A DNA stretch of 5,614 bases from NCBI GenBank assembly GCA_030151985.1, contig JASLDZ010000201.1, forward strand, positions 1 through 5,614, written 5' to 3'. The stretch's first letter is position 1. Each line of letters starts with the position of its first letter. Below, in pieces: positions 1 through 5,614 of the stretch. Made by a program: the position numbers and the translations under genes. This stretch comes from Caulobacteraceae bacterium (GTDB lineage: Bacteria > Pseudomonadota > Alphaproteobacteria > Caulobacterales > Caulobacteraceae). The notes beneath the pieces were generated by a model that did not search any database, was not told where the DNA came from, and saw only the letters and a list, made by a program, of their open reading frames with translations.

Positions 1-768
1 GATGCGCTGGTTGGCCTGGTGGGGGATGAACCAGTCGACCGCCGCCATCTCGACGCCGGCGCTCGCCACGCAGGCCTCCATCGCCTCGGCGATGTTGACC
101 ACGGCGTTCCTGAACACCTGCTGGCCCAGCATGCGCAGGTGGCCCACCGTGCCGGTGGTGGAGGGGCCGCCGTCCACGTAGAGCAGCTCCTGCTTGGCCC
201 CGTCGCAGCGCAGCGAGAAGCCGAGCAGGCCGCGATCCGCGATGGTCCCCTCGCCCTCCGCCGGCTCCAGAACCACGGCGCCCGCGCCGTCGCCGAAGAG
301 GACGCAGGTGGTGCGGTCCTGGTAGTCAAGGAGGCGCGTCATGGTCTCGGCGCCGATCACCAGCGCGCACTTGGCCAAGCCTCGGGCGACGAAGCCGTCG
401 GCCACGCTCATGGCGTAGACGAAGCCCGAGCACACCGCCTGCACGTCGAAGGCGATCCCGACCGGCGCGCCCAGCTTGCGCTGCACGGCGGCGGCGCAGG
501 CCGGGAAGGTGTGGTCGGGCGTGGTGGTGGCCACCACGATCAGGTCGACGTCCGAGGGTGAGCGGCCGGCGCGCGCCAGCGCGATCCGAGCGGCGGCCGT
601 GGCGAGGTCGCTCGTGGTCTCCCCCTCGGCGGCGACGCGGCGCTCCTCGATGCCGGTGCGCTCGCGGATCCAGGCGTCGGAGGTGTCGACGCGCTGCGCC
701 AGCTCCGCGTTGGTGACGATGCGGTCCGGAAGACGGCCGCCGACGCCGGTGACGGCGCTGCGGATCAC
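1..768 (-). CDS. fabH: Beta-ketoacyl-ACP synthase III (KAS III), C-terminus cut by window edge
   Basis: FabH condenses acetyl-CoA with malonyl-ACP to start type II fatty-acid synthesis in the cytoplasm. I translated the frame by hand: it is open from a GTG at 768 to base 1, giving 256 codons. It begins VIRSAVTGVGGRLPDRIVTN and holds the family's RTGIEERR (about residues 37-44), the nucleophile in QAVCSGF (Cys113), LFGDGAGAVVL (about 157-167) and IPHQANQRI with active-site His250 at the left edge. The third catalytic residue, an Asn about 30 residues further on, lies outside, as do roughly 65-70 C-terminal residues of a protein usually near 325. The GTG overlaps the plsX stop as GTGA, which suits translational coupling. 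The start is supported because the conserved N-terminal strand begins right there. The cut is a window boundary, not a gene defect. Identification is very secure. Confidence 0.97.
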   Translation of the reverse strand, partial: MIRSAVTGVGGRLPDRIVTNAELAQRVDTSDAWIRERTGIEERRVAAEGETTSDLATAAARIALARAGRSPSDVDLIVVATTTPDHTFPACAAAVQRKLGAPVGIAFDVQAVCSGFVYAMSVADGFVARGLAKCALVIGAETMTRLLDYQDRTTCVLFGDGAGAVVLEPAEGEGTIADRGLLGFSLRCDGAKQELLYVDGGPSTTGTVGHLRMLGQQVFRNAVVNIAEAMEACVASAGVEMAAVDWFIPHQANQRI

Positions 769-1838
769 GCCTTCGCCTCGGCCGCGACGTGAGCCGTCTC
801 GAGCGTCGGCGCCGGCTCGAAGCGGGCGAGGTTGCGGGCGATCTGGGCGGCGTAGTCGCTGGAGGCCAGCGAGTGGGCCATGACGATGGCGTTGGCCACG
901 CCCGCCGCGTCCGCCCCGCTGTGGCTCTTCAGCACCGTGCCGTTCAGGCCCAGCAAGGGTCCGCCGTTGACCGAACTGGGGTCGAGCCGCGCCCGCATCT
1001 TCCCCAGCGCGCCCGACGCCATCAGCGCGCCCGCCTTGGCCAGCGTCGTGGAGGTGAGGGTGTCGCGCAGGGTGCGGCTGAAGAAGCGCGCCATGCCCTC
1101 GGCGGTCTTCAGCGCGACGTTGCCGGTGAAGCCGTCGGTGACGATCACGTCCACCGTCCCCTTGGCGATGTCGTCGCCCTCCACGAAGCCGCGGTAGTCG
1201 ATATCGAGGTTGGACTCCCTCAGCAGCCGGTGCGCCTCCCGCACCTCCTCGTGGCCCTTCACGTCCTCGGAGCCGACGTTGAGCACGCCCACGCTCGGCC
1301 GGCACGGCTTGCCCGAGCCGTCGGTCGCCTTGTGCACGGCGCAGTGGAAGGCCTCGCCCATGATGGCGAACTCGACCAGCTGGGCGGCGTCGCAGTCGAT
1401 GTTGGCTCCGACGTCGAGGACGGCCGTGACGCCGCGCAGCGTGGGCCAGCTGGCCACGATCGCCGGCCGCTCCAGCCCTCCCGCCATGCGCAGCAGGAGC
1501 TTGGAGATGGCCATCAGCGCGCCGGTGTTGCCGCCGGAGATGGCGGCGTGCGCCTCTCCTGTCTTGATCGCCTCGACCGCGTTCCACAGGCTAGAGCCCT
1601 TGCCTCGGCGCATGGCGGCGGCGGGCTTCTCGTCGCCGGCGATCACCCTGTCGGCGGGGCGCACGGTGGAGACGGCGGCGGCGGCGGCGTTCCGTGCCAG
1701 CTCGGCCTCGATCCGGCTCCGGTCGCCGTGGAGCAGGAACTGGACGGGCCGCCCGTCCAGCCGCTTCAGCGCCAGCTCGACCCCCGCGACGAACACGGGG
1801 GGGCCGTGGTCCCCGCCCATGGCGTCCAGCGAGATCAC
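765..1838 (-). CDS. plsX: Phosphate acyltransferase PlsX
   Basis: PlsX turns acyl-ACP into acyl-phosphate, the donor PlsY uses to acylate glycerol-3-phosphate in phospholipid synthesis; it is a soluble protein that associates peripherally with the membrane. With a GTG start at 1838 the product has 357 residues, close to the usual 330-350. Family motifs are clear: DAMGGDHGP (5-13), SGGNTGAL (101-108), LDVGAN (141-146), LNVGSEDVKGHE (186-197), TDGFTGN (234-240) and, further on, GPLLGLNGTVLKSHG-like sequence. The frame stays open to an ATG at 1955, but those 39 extra codons are Pro/Ser/Ala-rich, use many A/T-ending codons (AGA, GTA, CGA, CCA, AGT, CCT) unlike the rest of the gene, and precede the conserved first strand VISLDAMGG, so I prefer 1838. 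A GTG at 1871 is another option. No good ribosome binding site marks any of the three. The stop overlaps the fabH start. A short extra segment near residues 171-180 is noted in the findings. Confidence 0.95.
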   Translation of the reverse strand: MISLDAMGGDHGPPVFVAGVELALKRLDGRPVQFLLHGDRSRIEAELARNAAAAAVSTVRPADRVIAGDEKPAAAMRRGKGSSLWNAVEAIKTGEAHAAISGGNTGALMAISKLLLRMAGGLERPAIVASWPTLRGVTAVLDVGANIDCDAAQLVEFAIMGEAFHCAVHKATDGSGKPCRPSVGVLNVGSEDVKGHEEVREAHRLLRESNLDIDYRGFVEGDDIAKGTVDVIVTDGFTGNVALKTAEGMARFFSRTLRDTLTSTTLAKAGALMASGALGKMRARLDPSSVNGGPLLGLNGTVLKSHSGADAAGVANAIVMAHSLASSDYAAQIARNLARFEPAPTLETAHVAAEAKA

Positions 1839-1984
1839 GACACCGGAAGGCGCGGAGGAAGGCTCAGGCACGGGCTTTGGACTTGGCTCTCGGGAATCGC
1901 CGGAGGCGGCGGAAGCGAAGGCGGCGGACCTTACTCTCCGGGCGACGCCATGCAAACGCCGGGGTGGCGGACCGGGGGCCCGCC
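1839..1984 (-). other. yceD-plsX intergenic or leader segment
   Basis: These 146 bases separate the yceD stop (TAG at 1987-1985) from the preferred plsX start. They are open in the plsX frame from an ATG at 1955, but codon use there does not look coding. Immediately after the yceD stop is a GC-rich potential hairpin: GGCGGGCC (1984-1977), loop CCC, then GGTCCGCC (1973-1966), eight pairs with one G-U. No T-run follows, so I do not call a terminator. I found no convincing promoter. The segment is too short and has no suitable frame for rpmF (ribosomal protein L32), which sits between yceD and plsX in E. coli. Confidence 0.55.
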
Positions 1985-2494
1985 CTAGTTCCGCTTCAAC
2001 GCGGCGAGGCCGGCGAAGGGCGAGGGCTCGCCCGGCTCCGGCGGCTGCACGAACTCCGCGCCGGGCGCGCGGGGAAAGGGATCGAGCTCCAGCGCCAGAT
2101 GCTCGACGAGATAGGCGGCCACGTCGATCAGGTCGCCGTCCAGCACGTCCGGCGGATCGGGCGCATCGACGTCGATCTCCTCCTCGGCGGAAGGCGCGTT
2201 CGGACTGCCGGCAGGAACCACGCGCAGGGTGAAGTCACCCGTCACCGTCTGGTCGAAGGGCTCCAGCGTGACGCCGCAGGCGCGCGTGAGCCGCGCCTCG
2301 AAACGTCCTTGCAGTTCAGCGCCGTCCAGCCATGGCTTCAGCCTCGCCTCGCCGGTCAGGCTGGAGAGCGCGAGGAGGTCGAGCAGGCGGGCCACGGCGG
2401 CGCGCTCGGTCTCCGACGCCTCCAACGCAAGGGTGACGCCGCGCTGCGCCTCCGACAGGCGCACGGCGTGGGACCAGGGCGGCTGCGCGCTCAC
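1985..2494 (-). CDS. yceD: YceD / DUF177 family protein
   Basis: This 169-residue protein matches the DUF177 (YceD) family, which in bacteria is genetically tied to 23S rRNA accumulation and commonly sits beside rpmF and plsX. Visible signatures are the central TRACGVTLEPF (about residues 70-80, a form of the family's C-x-x-x-LEPF segment), an acidic stretch with EEEIDVDAPD, the conserved DGDLIDVAAYLVEHLALELDPFPR region, and the typical C-terminal SPFAGLAALK. Only one Cys of the CxxC-like pair seen in E. coli-type members is present; I believe this is common in alphaproteobacterial members. The GTG start at 2494 overlaps the stop of the upstream chaperone gene as GTGA, which supports the start and suggests coupled translation. 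It is likely cytoplasmic: there is no signal peptide or membrane segment. The family call is strong; the molecular function in this organism is inferred. Confidence 0.9.
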   Translation of the reverse strand: MSAQPPWSHAVRLSEAQRGVTLALEASETERAAVARLLDLLALSSLTGEARLKPWLDGAELQGRFEARLTRACGVTLEPFDQTVTGDFTLRVVPAGSPNAPSAEEEIDVDAPDPPDVLDGDLIDVAAYLVEHLALELDPFPRAPGAEFVQPPEPGEPSPFAGLAALKRN

Positions 2495-3024
2495 GCCGCC
2501 ACCTCCGCAAAGCCCACGCGGCCGTCGAGCAGGTCGGGGAGCGGCTGAGCCGCCAAGGCGTCGGCCGCGGCGGACGCGTACGCGGCGAGCGGGCCGGCGC
2601 GCGCATCCTCTTCCGCTCCGAACACGGTGCGCCCCACGAGCGCGGTCAGCGCCGTAAGGTCGGGACGCGCGTCCAGCGCGGGATCGTAGGCCTTGGCGCG
2701 GCCATAGATGGCCTCGCCCAGCTTGCGCATCTTCTTGCCGACCGAAAGATCGCCGACGCCCATGTCGCGCAGACCGTCGTCGAGATTGTGGATGAAGGCG
2801 TCGAACAGGGCCTGCCCCGTTTCCCTGGCCTGCTCGCCCTCCCCCCGCAGGCGGTGGAGCAGCAGCACGACGTGCATGAGCAGGCTCTCGAACCGCCCCT
2901 CCACCGTATCGGGCACGCCGAGGCGCAGGTAGAGCGCGGGGGCGCGGGCCTGGGCGGACGCCGCCTCGAACAGCGCCCGGCCGGCGAGGGTCGCCGGCCT
3001 TGGCCTCATCAGCCGGTTCAGCAT
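2491..3024 (-). CDS. Ubiquinol-cytochrome c chaperone (CBP3/UQCC1 family)
   Basis: This protein belongs to the ubiquinol-cytochrome c chaperone family, relatives of mitochondrial CBP3/UQCC1, which bind newly made cytochrome b and help assemble the bc1 complex (complex III). From the ATG at 3024 it has 177 residues. Family features are GRALFEAASAQARAPALY (15-32), the hydrophobic helix LLMHVVLLLHRLR (48-60) and the most conserved block, FDAFIHNLDDGLRDMGVGD (74-92), followed by SVGKKMRKLGEAIYGRAKAYD. There is no signal peptide. The start is uncertain: the frame also offers an ATG at 3063 and tandem TTG codons at 3033 and 3030. An AAAGG sequence sits 5 bases before the TTG at 3033, so that start is plausible. 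The gene heads the chaperone-yceD-plsX-fabH unit and is divergent from bamE, with a candidate promoter just upstream. Confidence 0.9.
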   Translation of the reverse strand: MLNRLMRPRPATLAGRALFEAASAQARAPALYLRLGVPDTVEGRFESLLMHVVLLLHRLRGEGEQARETGQALFDAFIHNLDDGLRDMGVGDLSVGKKMRKLGEAIYGRAKAYDPALDARPDLTALTALVGRTVFGAEEDARAGPLAAYASAAADALAAQPLPDLLDGRVGFAEVAA

Positions 3025-3085
3025 GGACAACAACGCCACCTTTCCGCCGCGACCACGGGCCACAACACCCGCCCCGAGGCCGGCA

Positions 3086-3114
3086 TTGAACTAGGCGCCG
3101 CGCGGCGATAGGTC
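3086..3114 (+). promoter_or_regulatory. Candidate housekeeping promoter for bamE
   Basis: On the plus strand TTGAACT (3086-3092) is followed by 14 bases and GATAGGTC (3107-3114), again six of eight matches to the Caulobacter -10 consensus GCTANAWC at permitted spacing. Predicted initiation is around 3120, leaving about 65 bases of leader before the bamE ATG at 3187. The -35 departs from TTGAC at its fifth base, so it is weaker than the opposing promoter. The element lies entirely within the minus-strand promoter. Confidence 0.4.
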
Positions 3115-3116
3115 AA
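3086..3116. repeat. Imperfect inverted repeat in the divergent promoter region
   Basis: The arms TTGAACTA (3086-3093) and TAGGTCAA (3109-3116) are reverse complements at seven of eight positions, separated by 15 bases. The GC core CGCCGCGCGGCG (3096-3107) is itself a perfect 12-base palindrome, offset by half a base from the arm centre. The symmetry may simply reflect the two opposed promoters, or it may be an operator for a dimeric regulator. The rest of the 162-base intergenic region (3025-3186) shows no other clear signal beyond a weak GGA at 3178-3180 before bamE. Confidence 0.6.
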
Positions 3117-3117
3117 A
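3088..3117 (-). promoter_or_regulatory. Candidate housekeeping promoter for the chaperone-yceD-plsX-fabH unit
   Basis: Read on the minus strand, TTGACC begins at 3116 (-35) and CCTAGTTC occupies 3095-3088 (-10). As I recall it, the Caulobacter sigma-73 consensus is TTGACGS, 10-14 bases, GCTANAWC. Here TTGACCT is followed by 14 bases and an 8-mer matching six of eight positions. Transcription would start near 3080, giving a leader of about 55 bases to the ATG at 3024. This is a consensus match by eye only, in the right position upstream of a divergent gene start. Confidence 0.5.
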
Positions 3118-3186
3118 GGTCGCCGCGGACGCAAGAGCTCGCCTCCGCCTCGTCGTCCCGCCCGGGTCGCCCCCTTCGGATCACCC

Positions 3187-3678
3187 ATGTCGCGCCGCTT
3201 CCTGAAGACCGCAGCCCTCGGCGCCCTGGCGTTGGCCGCCGCGACCGCCTGCACCCCGATCACCAGCTACAACGGCTTCCAGGCCCGCGACGAGAAGCCG
3301 GCCTCGATGAAGGTGGGCGAGGACACCAAGTCGACGGTGCTGACCAAGCTGGGTTCGCCGTCCAGCCGCTCGTCCTTCGGCGACGAGACCTGGTTCTACA
3401 TCTCGCAGATCAGCTCGAAGAGCAGCTACCACAAGCCGCAGATCGAGAAGCGCGACGTGGTCGCCATCCGCTTCGACAAGGACGAGAAGGTGGCCGAGGT
3501 GAAGACCTACGGCCTGAAGGACGGCTATCGCATCGCCTACGACAACCGCGCGACGCCCACCCGCGGACGCCAGCTGAACTGGATCGAGCAGATCCTGGGC
3601 ACGGTGGGCAGCGGCGGCCTCCTGCCGCAGGACAACGACCCCGGCAACCCCCGCGGCGGCGGCAGCGCCCGGCAGTAG
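3187..3678 (+). CDS. bamE: Outer membrane protein assembly lipoprotein BamE (SmpA/OmlA family)
   Basis: BamE is a small outer-membrane lipoprotein of the BAM complex that inserts beta-barrel proteins. The 163-residue product has a lipoprotein signal: positive MSRRFLK, an Ala/Leu-rich hydrophobic stretch, then ATAC with predicted lipidated Cys22. The lipobox is weak because position -3 is Ala rather than Leu. Thr at +2 rather than Asp favours outer-membrane sorting. The SmpA/OmlA domain spans about 41-108: VGEDTKSTVLTKLGSPSS, FGDETWFYIS (64-73) and VVAIRFDKDEKVAEVKTY (91-108). The tail carries RQLNWIEQILGTVG (128-141) and ends in a Gly/Pro/Asn-rich segment. The ATG lies six bases after GGA, a weak ribosome binding site, but the signal peptide fixes the start. 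It is divergent from the bc1 chaperone and convergent with hppA. The family call is firm; BAM membership is inferred from the family. Confidence 0.92.
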   Translation: MSRRFLKTAALGALALAAATACTPITSYNGFQARDEKPASMKVGEDTKSTVLTKLGSPSSRSSFGDETWFYISQISSKSSYHKPQIEKRDVVAIRFDKDEKVAEVKTYGLKDGYRIAYDNRATPTRGRQLNWIEQILGTVGSGGLLPQDNDPGNPRGGGSARQ

Positions 3679-3702
3679 CGCCGCCGCGACTTGGACATAA
3701 AG

Positions 3703-3734
3703 CGAAGGCCCGGAGCAGGCGCTCCGGGCCTTCG
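3703..3734. terminator. Bidirectional intrinsic-type terminator between bamE and hppA
   Basis: A perfect 14-base-pair stem, CGAAGGCCCGGAGC (3703-3716) with GCTCCGGGCCTTCG (3721-3734), closes on the four-base loop AGGC. It starts 25 bases after the bamE stop and lies about 30 bases beyond the hppA stop. On the plus strand TCGTTT follows; on the minus strand CTTTATG follows. Both T-tracts are short, as is common in high-GC genomes. The position between convergent genes supports shared termination. Confidence 0.85.
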
Positions 3735-3763
3735 TCGTTTCGGACGTCGAGTGCGCGGAGGGA

Positions 3764-5614
3764 TCAGCCCCCCGTCGCGCCCTTGGCCAGCACCGCCAGC
3801 AGCAGCAGGGCCACGATGTTCGTGATCTTGATCATCGGGTTCACCGCGGGACCCGCCGTGTCCTTGTAGGGGTCGCCGACGGTGTCGCCGGTGACGGCGG
3901 CTTTGTGGGCCTCGGAGCCCTTGCCGCCGTATTCGCCCTCCTCGATCAGCTTCTTGGCGTTGTCCCAGGCGCCGCCGCCCGAGGTCATCGAGATGGCCAC
4001 GAACAGGCCCGTCACGATCACGCCGATCAGCATGGCGCCCAACGCCGCGAAGGCGTTCACCTTGCCGCCGCCCGGCAGCGCCAGCACCGCGCCGAACAGC
4101 ACCAGCGGCGATAGCACCGGCAGGAGCGACGGCACGATCATCTCGCGGATCGCCGAGCGGGTGAGGATGTCCACCGCGCGCGCGTAGTCGGGCTTCACCT
4201 CGAAGGTCATGATGCCCGGGTTCTCGCGGAACTGGCGGCGCACCTCGTCCACCACCGAGCCCGCCGCGCGCCCCACCGCCGTCATCGAGAGGCCGCCGAA
4301 CAGGAAGGGCAGCAGCCCGCCGAACAACAGGCCCACGATCACGAAGGGATTGGAGAGGTCGAAGGTGATCGCCCCCTTCAGCCCGTTGAAGAAGCTGCCG
4401 GCCGTCGCGTTGTCGGAGAAGAAGTGCAGGTCCTGCGTATAGGCCGCGAACAGCACCAGCGCGCCCAGGCCCGCCGAGCCGATGGCGTAGCCCTTGGTCA
4501 CCGCCTTGGTGGTGTTGCCCACCGCGTCGAGCGCGTCGGTGGAGACCCGCACCTCGCCCGGCAGACCCGCCATCTCGGCGATGCCGCCGGCGTTGTCGGT
4601 GACGGGGCCGAAGGCGTCGAGCGCCACGATCATCCCGGCCAGCGCCAGCATGGTCGTCACCGCGATGGCCACGCCGAACAGGTTGGCCAGGAGGTAGCTG
4701 GTCACGATCGCCGCCATGATCGCGAGCGCGGGGAGCGCGGTGGACTCCAGGCTCACCGCCAGGCCCTGGATCACGTTGGTGCCGTGGCCGGAGACCGACG
4801 CCTTGGCCACCGAGCGCACGGGCCGGAAGTTGGTGCCGGTGTAGAACTCGGTGATCACCACGATCAGCGCGGTGACGACGAGGCCCACCAGCCCGCACAG
4901 GAACAACCGGTTGGCGTCGATCACCGTCTGCGCCGCCATCGCCTGGCCGACGCCCGTCTGCAGGATGATGGCCTGCGGCACGATCGCCTTGATCACGAAG
5001 TAGACCGCGATCGCCGACAGCACGCCCGTCACGATCAGCCCCTGGTACAGGGCGCCCATGATGTTCTTGCTCTTGCCGAGGCGGACGAAGAAGGCGCCGA
5101 TGATCGAGGTCGGGATGCAGGCGCCGCAGATCGCCAGCGGCAGGAGCATCATGGTCTTCACCACGTCCGCGCCGAGCGTGCGGAAGAAGATCGCCGCCAG
5201 CACCATGGTGGCGACGGTGGTCACCGCATAGGTCTCGAACAGGTCGGCGGCCATGCCGGCGCAGTCGCCGACGTTGTCGCCCACGTTGTCCGCGATGGTC
5301 GCGGCGTTCCTGGGATCGTCCTCGGGAATGCCGGCTTCGACCTTGCCCACCATGTCGCCGCCAACGTCGGCGCCCTTAGTGAAGATGCCGCCGCCGAGAC
5401 GCGCGAAGATCGAGATCAACGAAGCTCCGAAGCCCAGCGCCACGAGCGCGTCGACGACCTCGCGGCTGGTCGGATCCATGTGCAGCAGCTGGGTCAGGAT
5501 CGCGTAGTAGACCGAGACGCCGAGCAGGGCGAAGCCAGCCACCAGCATGCCGGTGACGGCGCCGGAGCGGAACGCCAGCGAAAGACCCTTGGCCAGGCTC
5601 TCGGAGGCCGCCTG
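3764..5614 (-). CDS. hppA: K+-independent H+-translocating membrane pyrophosphatase, N-terminus cut by window edge
   Basis: HppA hydrolyses cytoplasmic pyrophosphate and pumps protons across the inner membrane. The open frame enters from the right edge: 616 codons plus a TGA stop at 3764, so about 90 N-terminal residues of a roughly 700-residue family lie outside. The visible start is [20 protein letters not shown], with no start codon claimed. Fragment numbering: the pyrophosphate and Mg-binding region [20 protein letters not shown] (74-93), EDDPRN, and [19 protein letters not shown] (109-127); then [30 protein letters not shown] (333-352), [15 protein letters not shown] (366-380) and, near the C-terminus, [19 protein letters not shown]. 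Lys370 and Thr373 occupy the positions (460 and 463 in Carboxydothermus numbering) where K+-dependent enzymes have Ala and Gly, marking this as the K+-independent proton-pumping class. Many hydrophobic membrane segments are evident. No frameshift is seen. Its promoter is outside the window. Confidence 0.97.
   Translation of the reverse strand, partial: QAASESLAKGLSLAFRSGAVTGMLVAGFALLGVSVYYAILTQLLHMDPTSREVVDALVALGFGASLISIFARLGGGIFTKGADVGGDMVGKVEAGIPEDDPRNAATIADNVGDNVGDCAGMAADLFETYAVTTVATMVLAAIFFRTLGADVVKTMMLLPLAICGACIPTSIIGAFFVRLGKSKNIMGALYQGLIVTGVLSAIAVYFVIKAIVPQAIILQTGVGQAMAAQTVIDANRLFLCGLVGLVVTALIVVITEFYTGTNFRPVRSVAKASVSGHGTNVIQGLAVSLESTALPALAIMAAIVTSYLLANLFGVAIAVTTMLALAGMIVALDAFGPVTDNAGGIAEMAGLPGEVRVSTDALDAVGNTTKAVTKGYAIGSAGLGALVLFAAYTQDLHFFSDNATAGSFFNGLKGAITFDLSNPFVIVGLLFGGLLPFLFGGLSMTAVGRAAGSVVDEVRRQFRENPGIMTFEVKPDYARAVDILTRSAIREMIVPSLLPVLSPLVLFGAVLALPGGGKVNAFAALGAMLIGVIVTGLFVAISMTSGGGAWDNAKKLIEEGEYGGKGSEAHKAAVTGDTVGDPYKDTAGPAVNPMIKITNIVALLLLAVLAKGATGG

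Noticed and set aside
1..768. Possibility that fabH is truncated or a pseudogene
   Set aside because: The frame is intact with all visible motifs and simply reaches the window edge one codon after HQANQR.
789..1988. Long plus-strand open frames opposite plsX (up to 399 codons), and similar ones opposite fabH and yceD
   Set aside because: They lie antisense to well-identified genes, have compositionally biased His/Arg/Gly/Ala-rich products with no family motif, and are expected by chance in very GC-rich coding DNA.
1694..2548. Plus-strand Arg-rich frame spanning the plsX-yceD junction
   Set aside because: It crosses two confident minus-strand genes and the intergenic gap, with no motif and no plausible start signal.
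3025..3186. A small RNA or riboswitch in the chaperone-bamE intergenic region
   Set aside because: Beyond the promoter-like inverted repeat I see no terminator-flanked structure or known riboswitch core.
3537..4898. A 453-codon minus-strand frame overlapping hppA and the bamE end
   Set aside because: It is the shifted-frame shadow of hppA; its Arg/Gly/Asp-rich product has no recognisable domain, while the true frame carries all pyrophosphatase motifs.
1..5614. Mobile element, phage, defence or CRISPR content
   Set aside because: No transposase, integrase, direct-repeat array, target-site duplication or compositional break is visible; all genes are core housekeeping genes of uniform composition.

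Overview
The window reads as chromosomal core sequence from a high-GC alphaproteobacterium. The best indications are an alphaproteobacterial-type cytochrome bc1 assembly chaperone next to yceD-plsX-fabH, a K+-independent proton-pumping pyrophosphatase, and promoter-like elements matching the Caulobacter housekeeping consensus. The order Caulobacterales (Caulobacter, Phenylobacterium, Brevundimonas) is my inference from remembered gene content and motif style, not from a search. Third codon positions are almost all G or C.

Layout. On the minus strand, reading right to left from about 3120 to 1, lies a four-gene unit: a ubiquinol-cytochrome c chaperone (CBP3 family), yceD (DUF177), plsX and fabH. 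FabH runs off the left edge just after its active-site His motif. Chaperone and yceD overlap by GTGA, and plsX and fabH overlap by GTGA; only yceD-plsX has a gap, of about 146 bases. On the plus strand, 3187-3678 encodes a BamE (SmpA/OmlA) outer-membrane lipoprotein transcribed divergently from the chaperone. BamE then converges on hppA, a membrane H+-translocating pyrophosphatase on the minus strand whose N-terminus lies beyond the right edge. A strong hairpin between them looks like a shared bidirectional terminator.

Functional picture. PlsX and FabH act at the junction of fatty-acid initiation and phospholipid synthesis; YceD is linked in many bacteria to 23S rRNA and ribosome maturation; the chaperone helps assemble respiratory complex III; BamE serves outer-membrane protein assembly; HppA uses pyrophosphate from biosynthesis to pump protons. 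The theme is cell-envelope and membrane bioenergetics housekeeping.

I see no mobile element, CRISPR array, tRNA, rRNA or phage gene, and no new system. The most interesting non-coding signal is a near-symmetric element at 3086-3116 that can be read as two completely overlapping divergent promoters for the chaperone operon and bamE.
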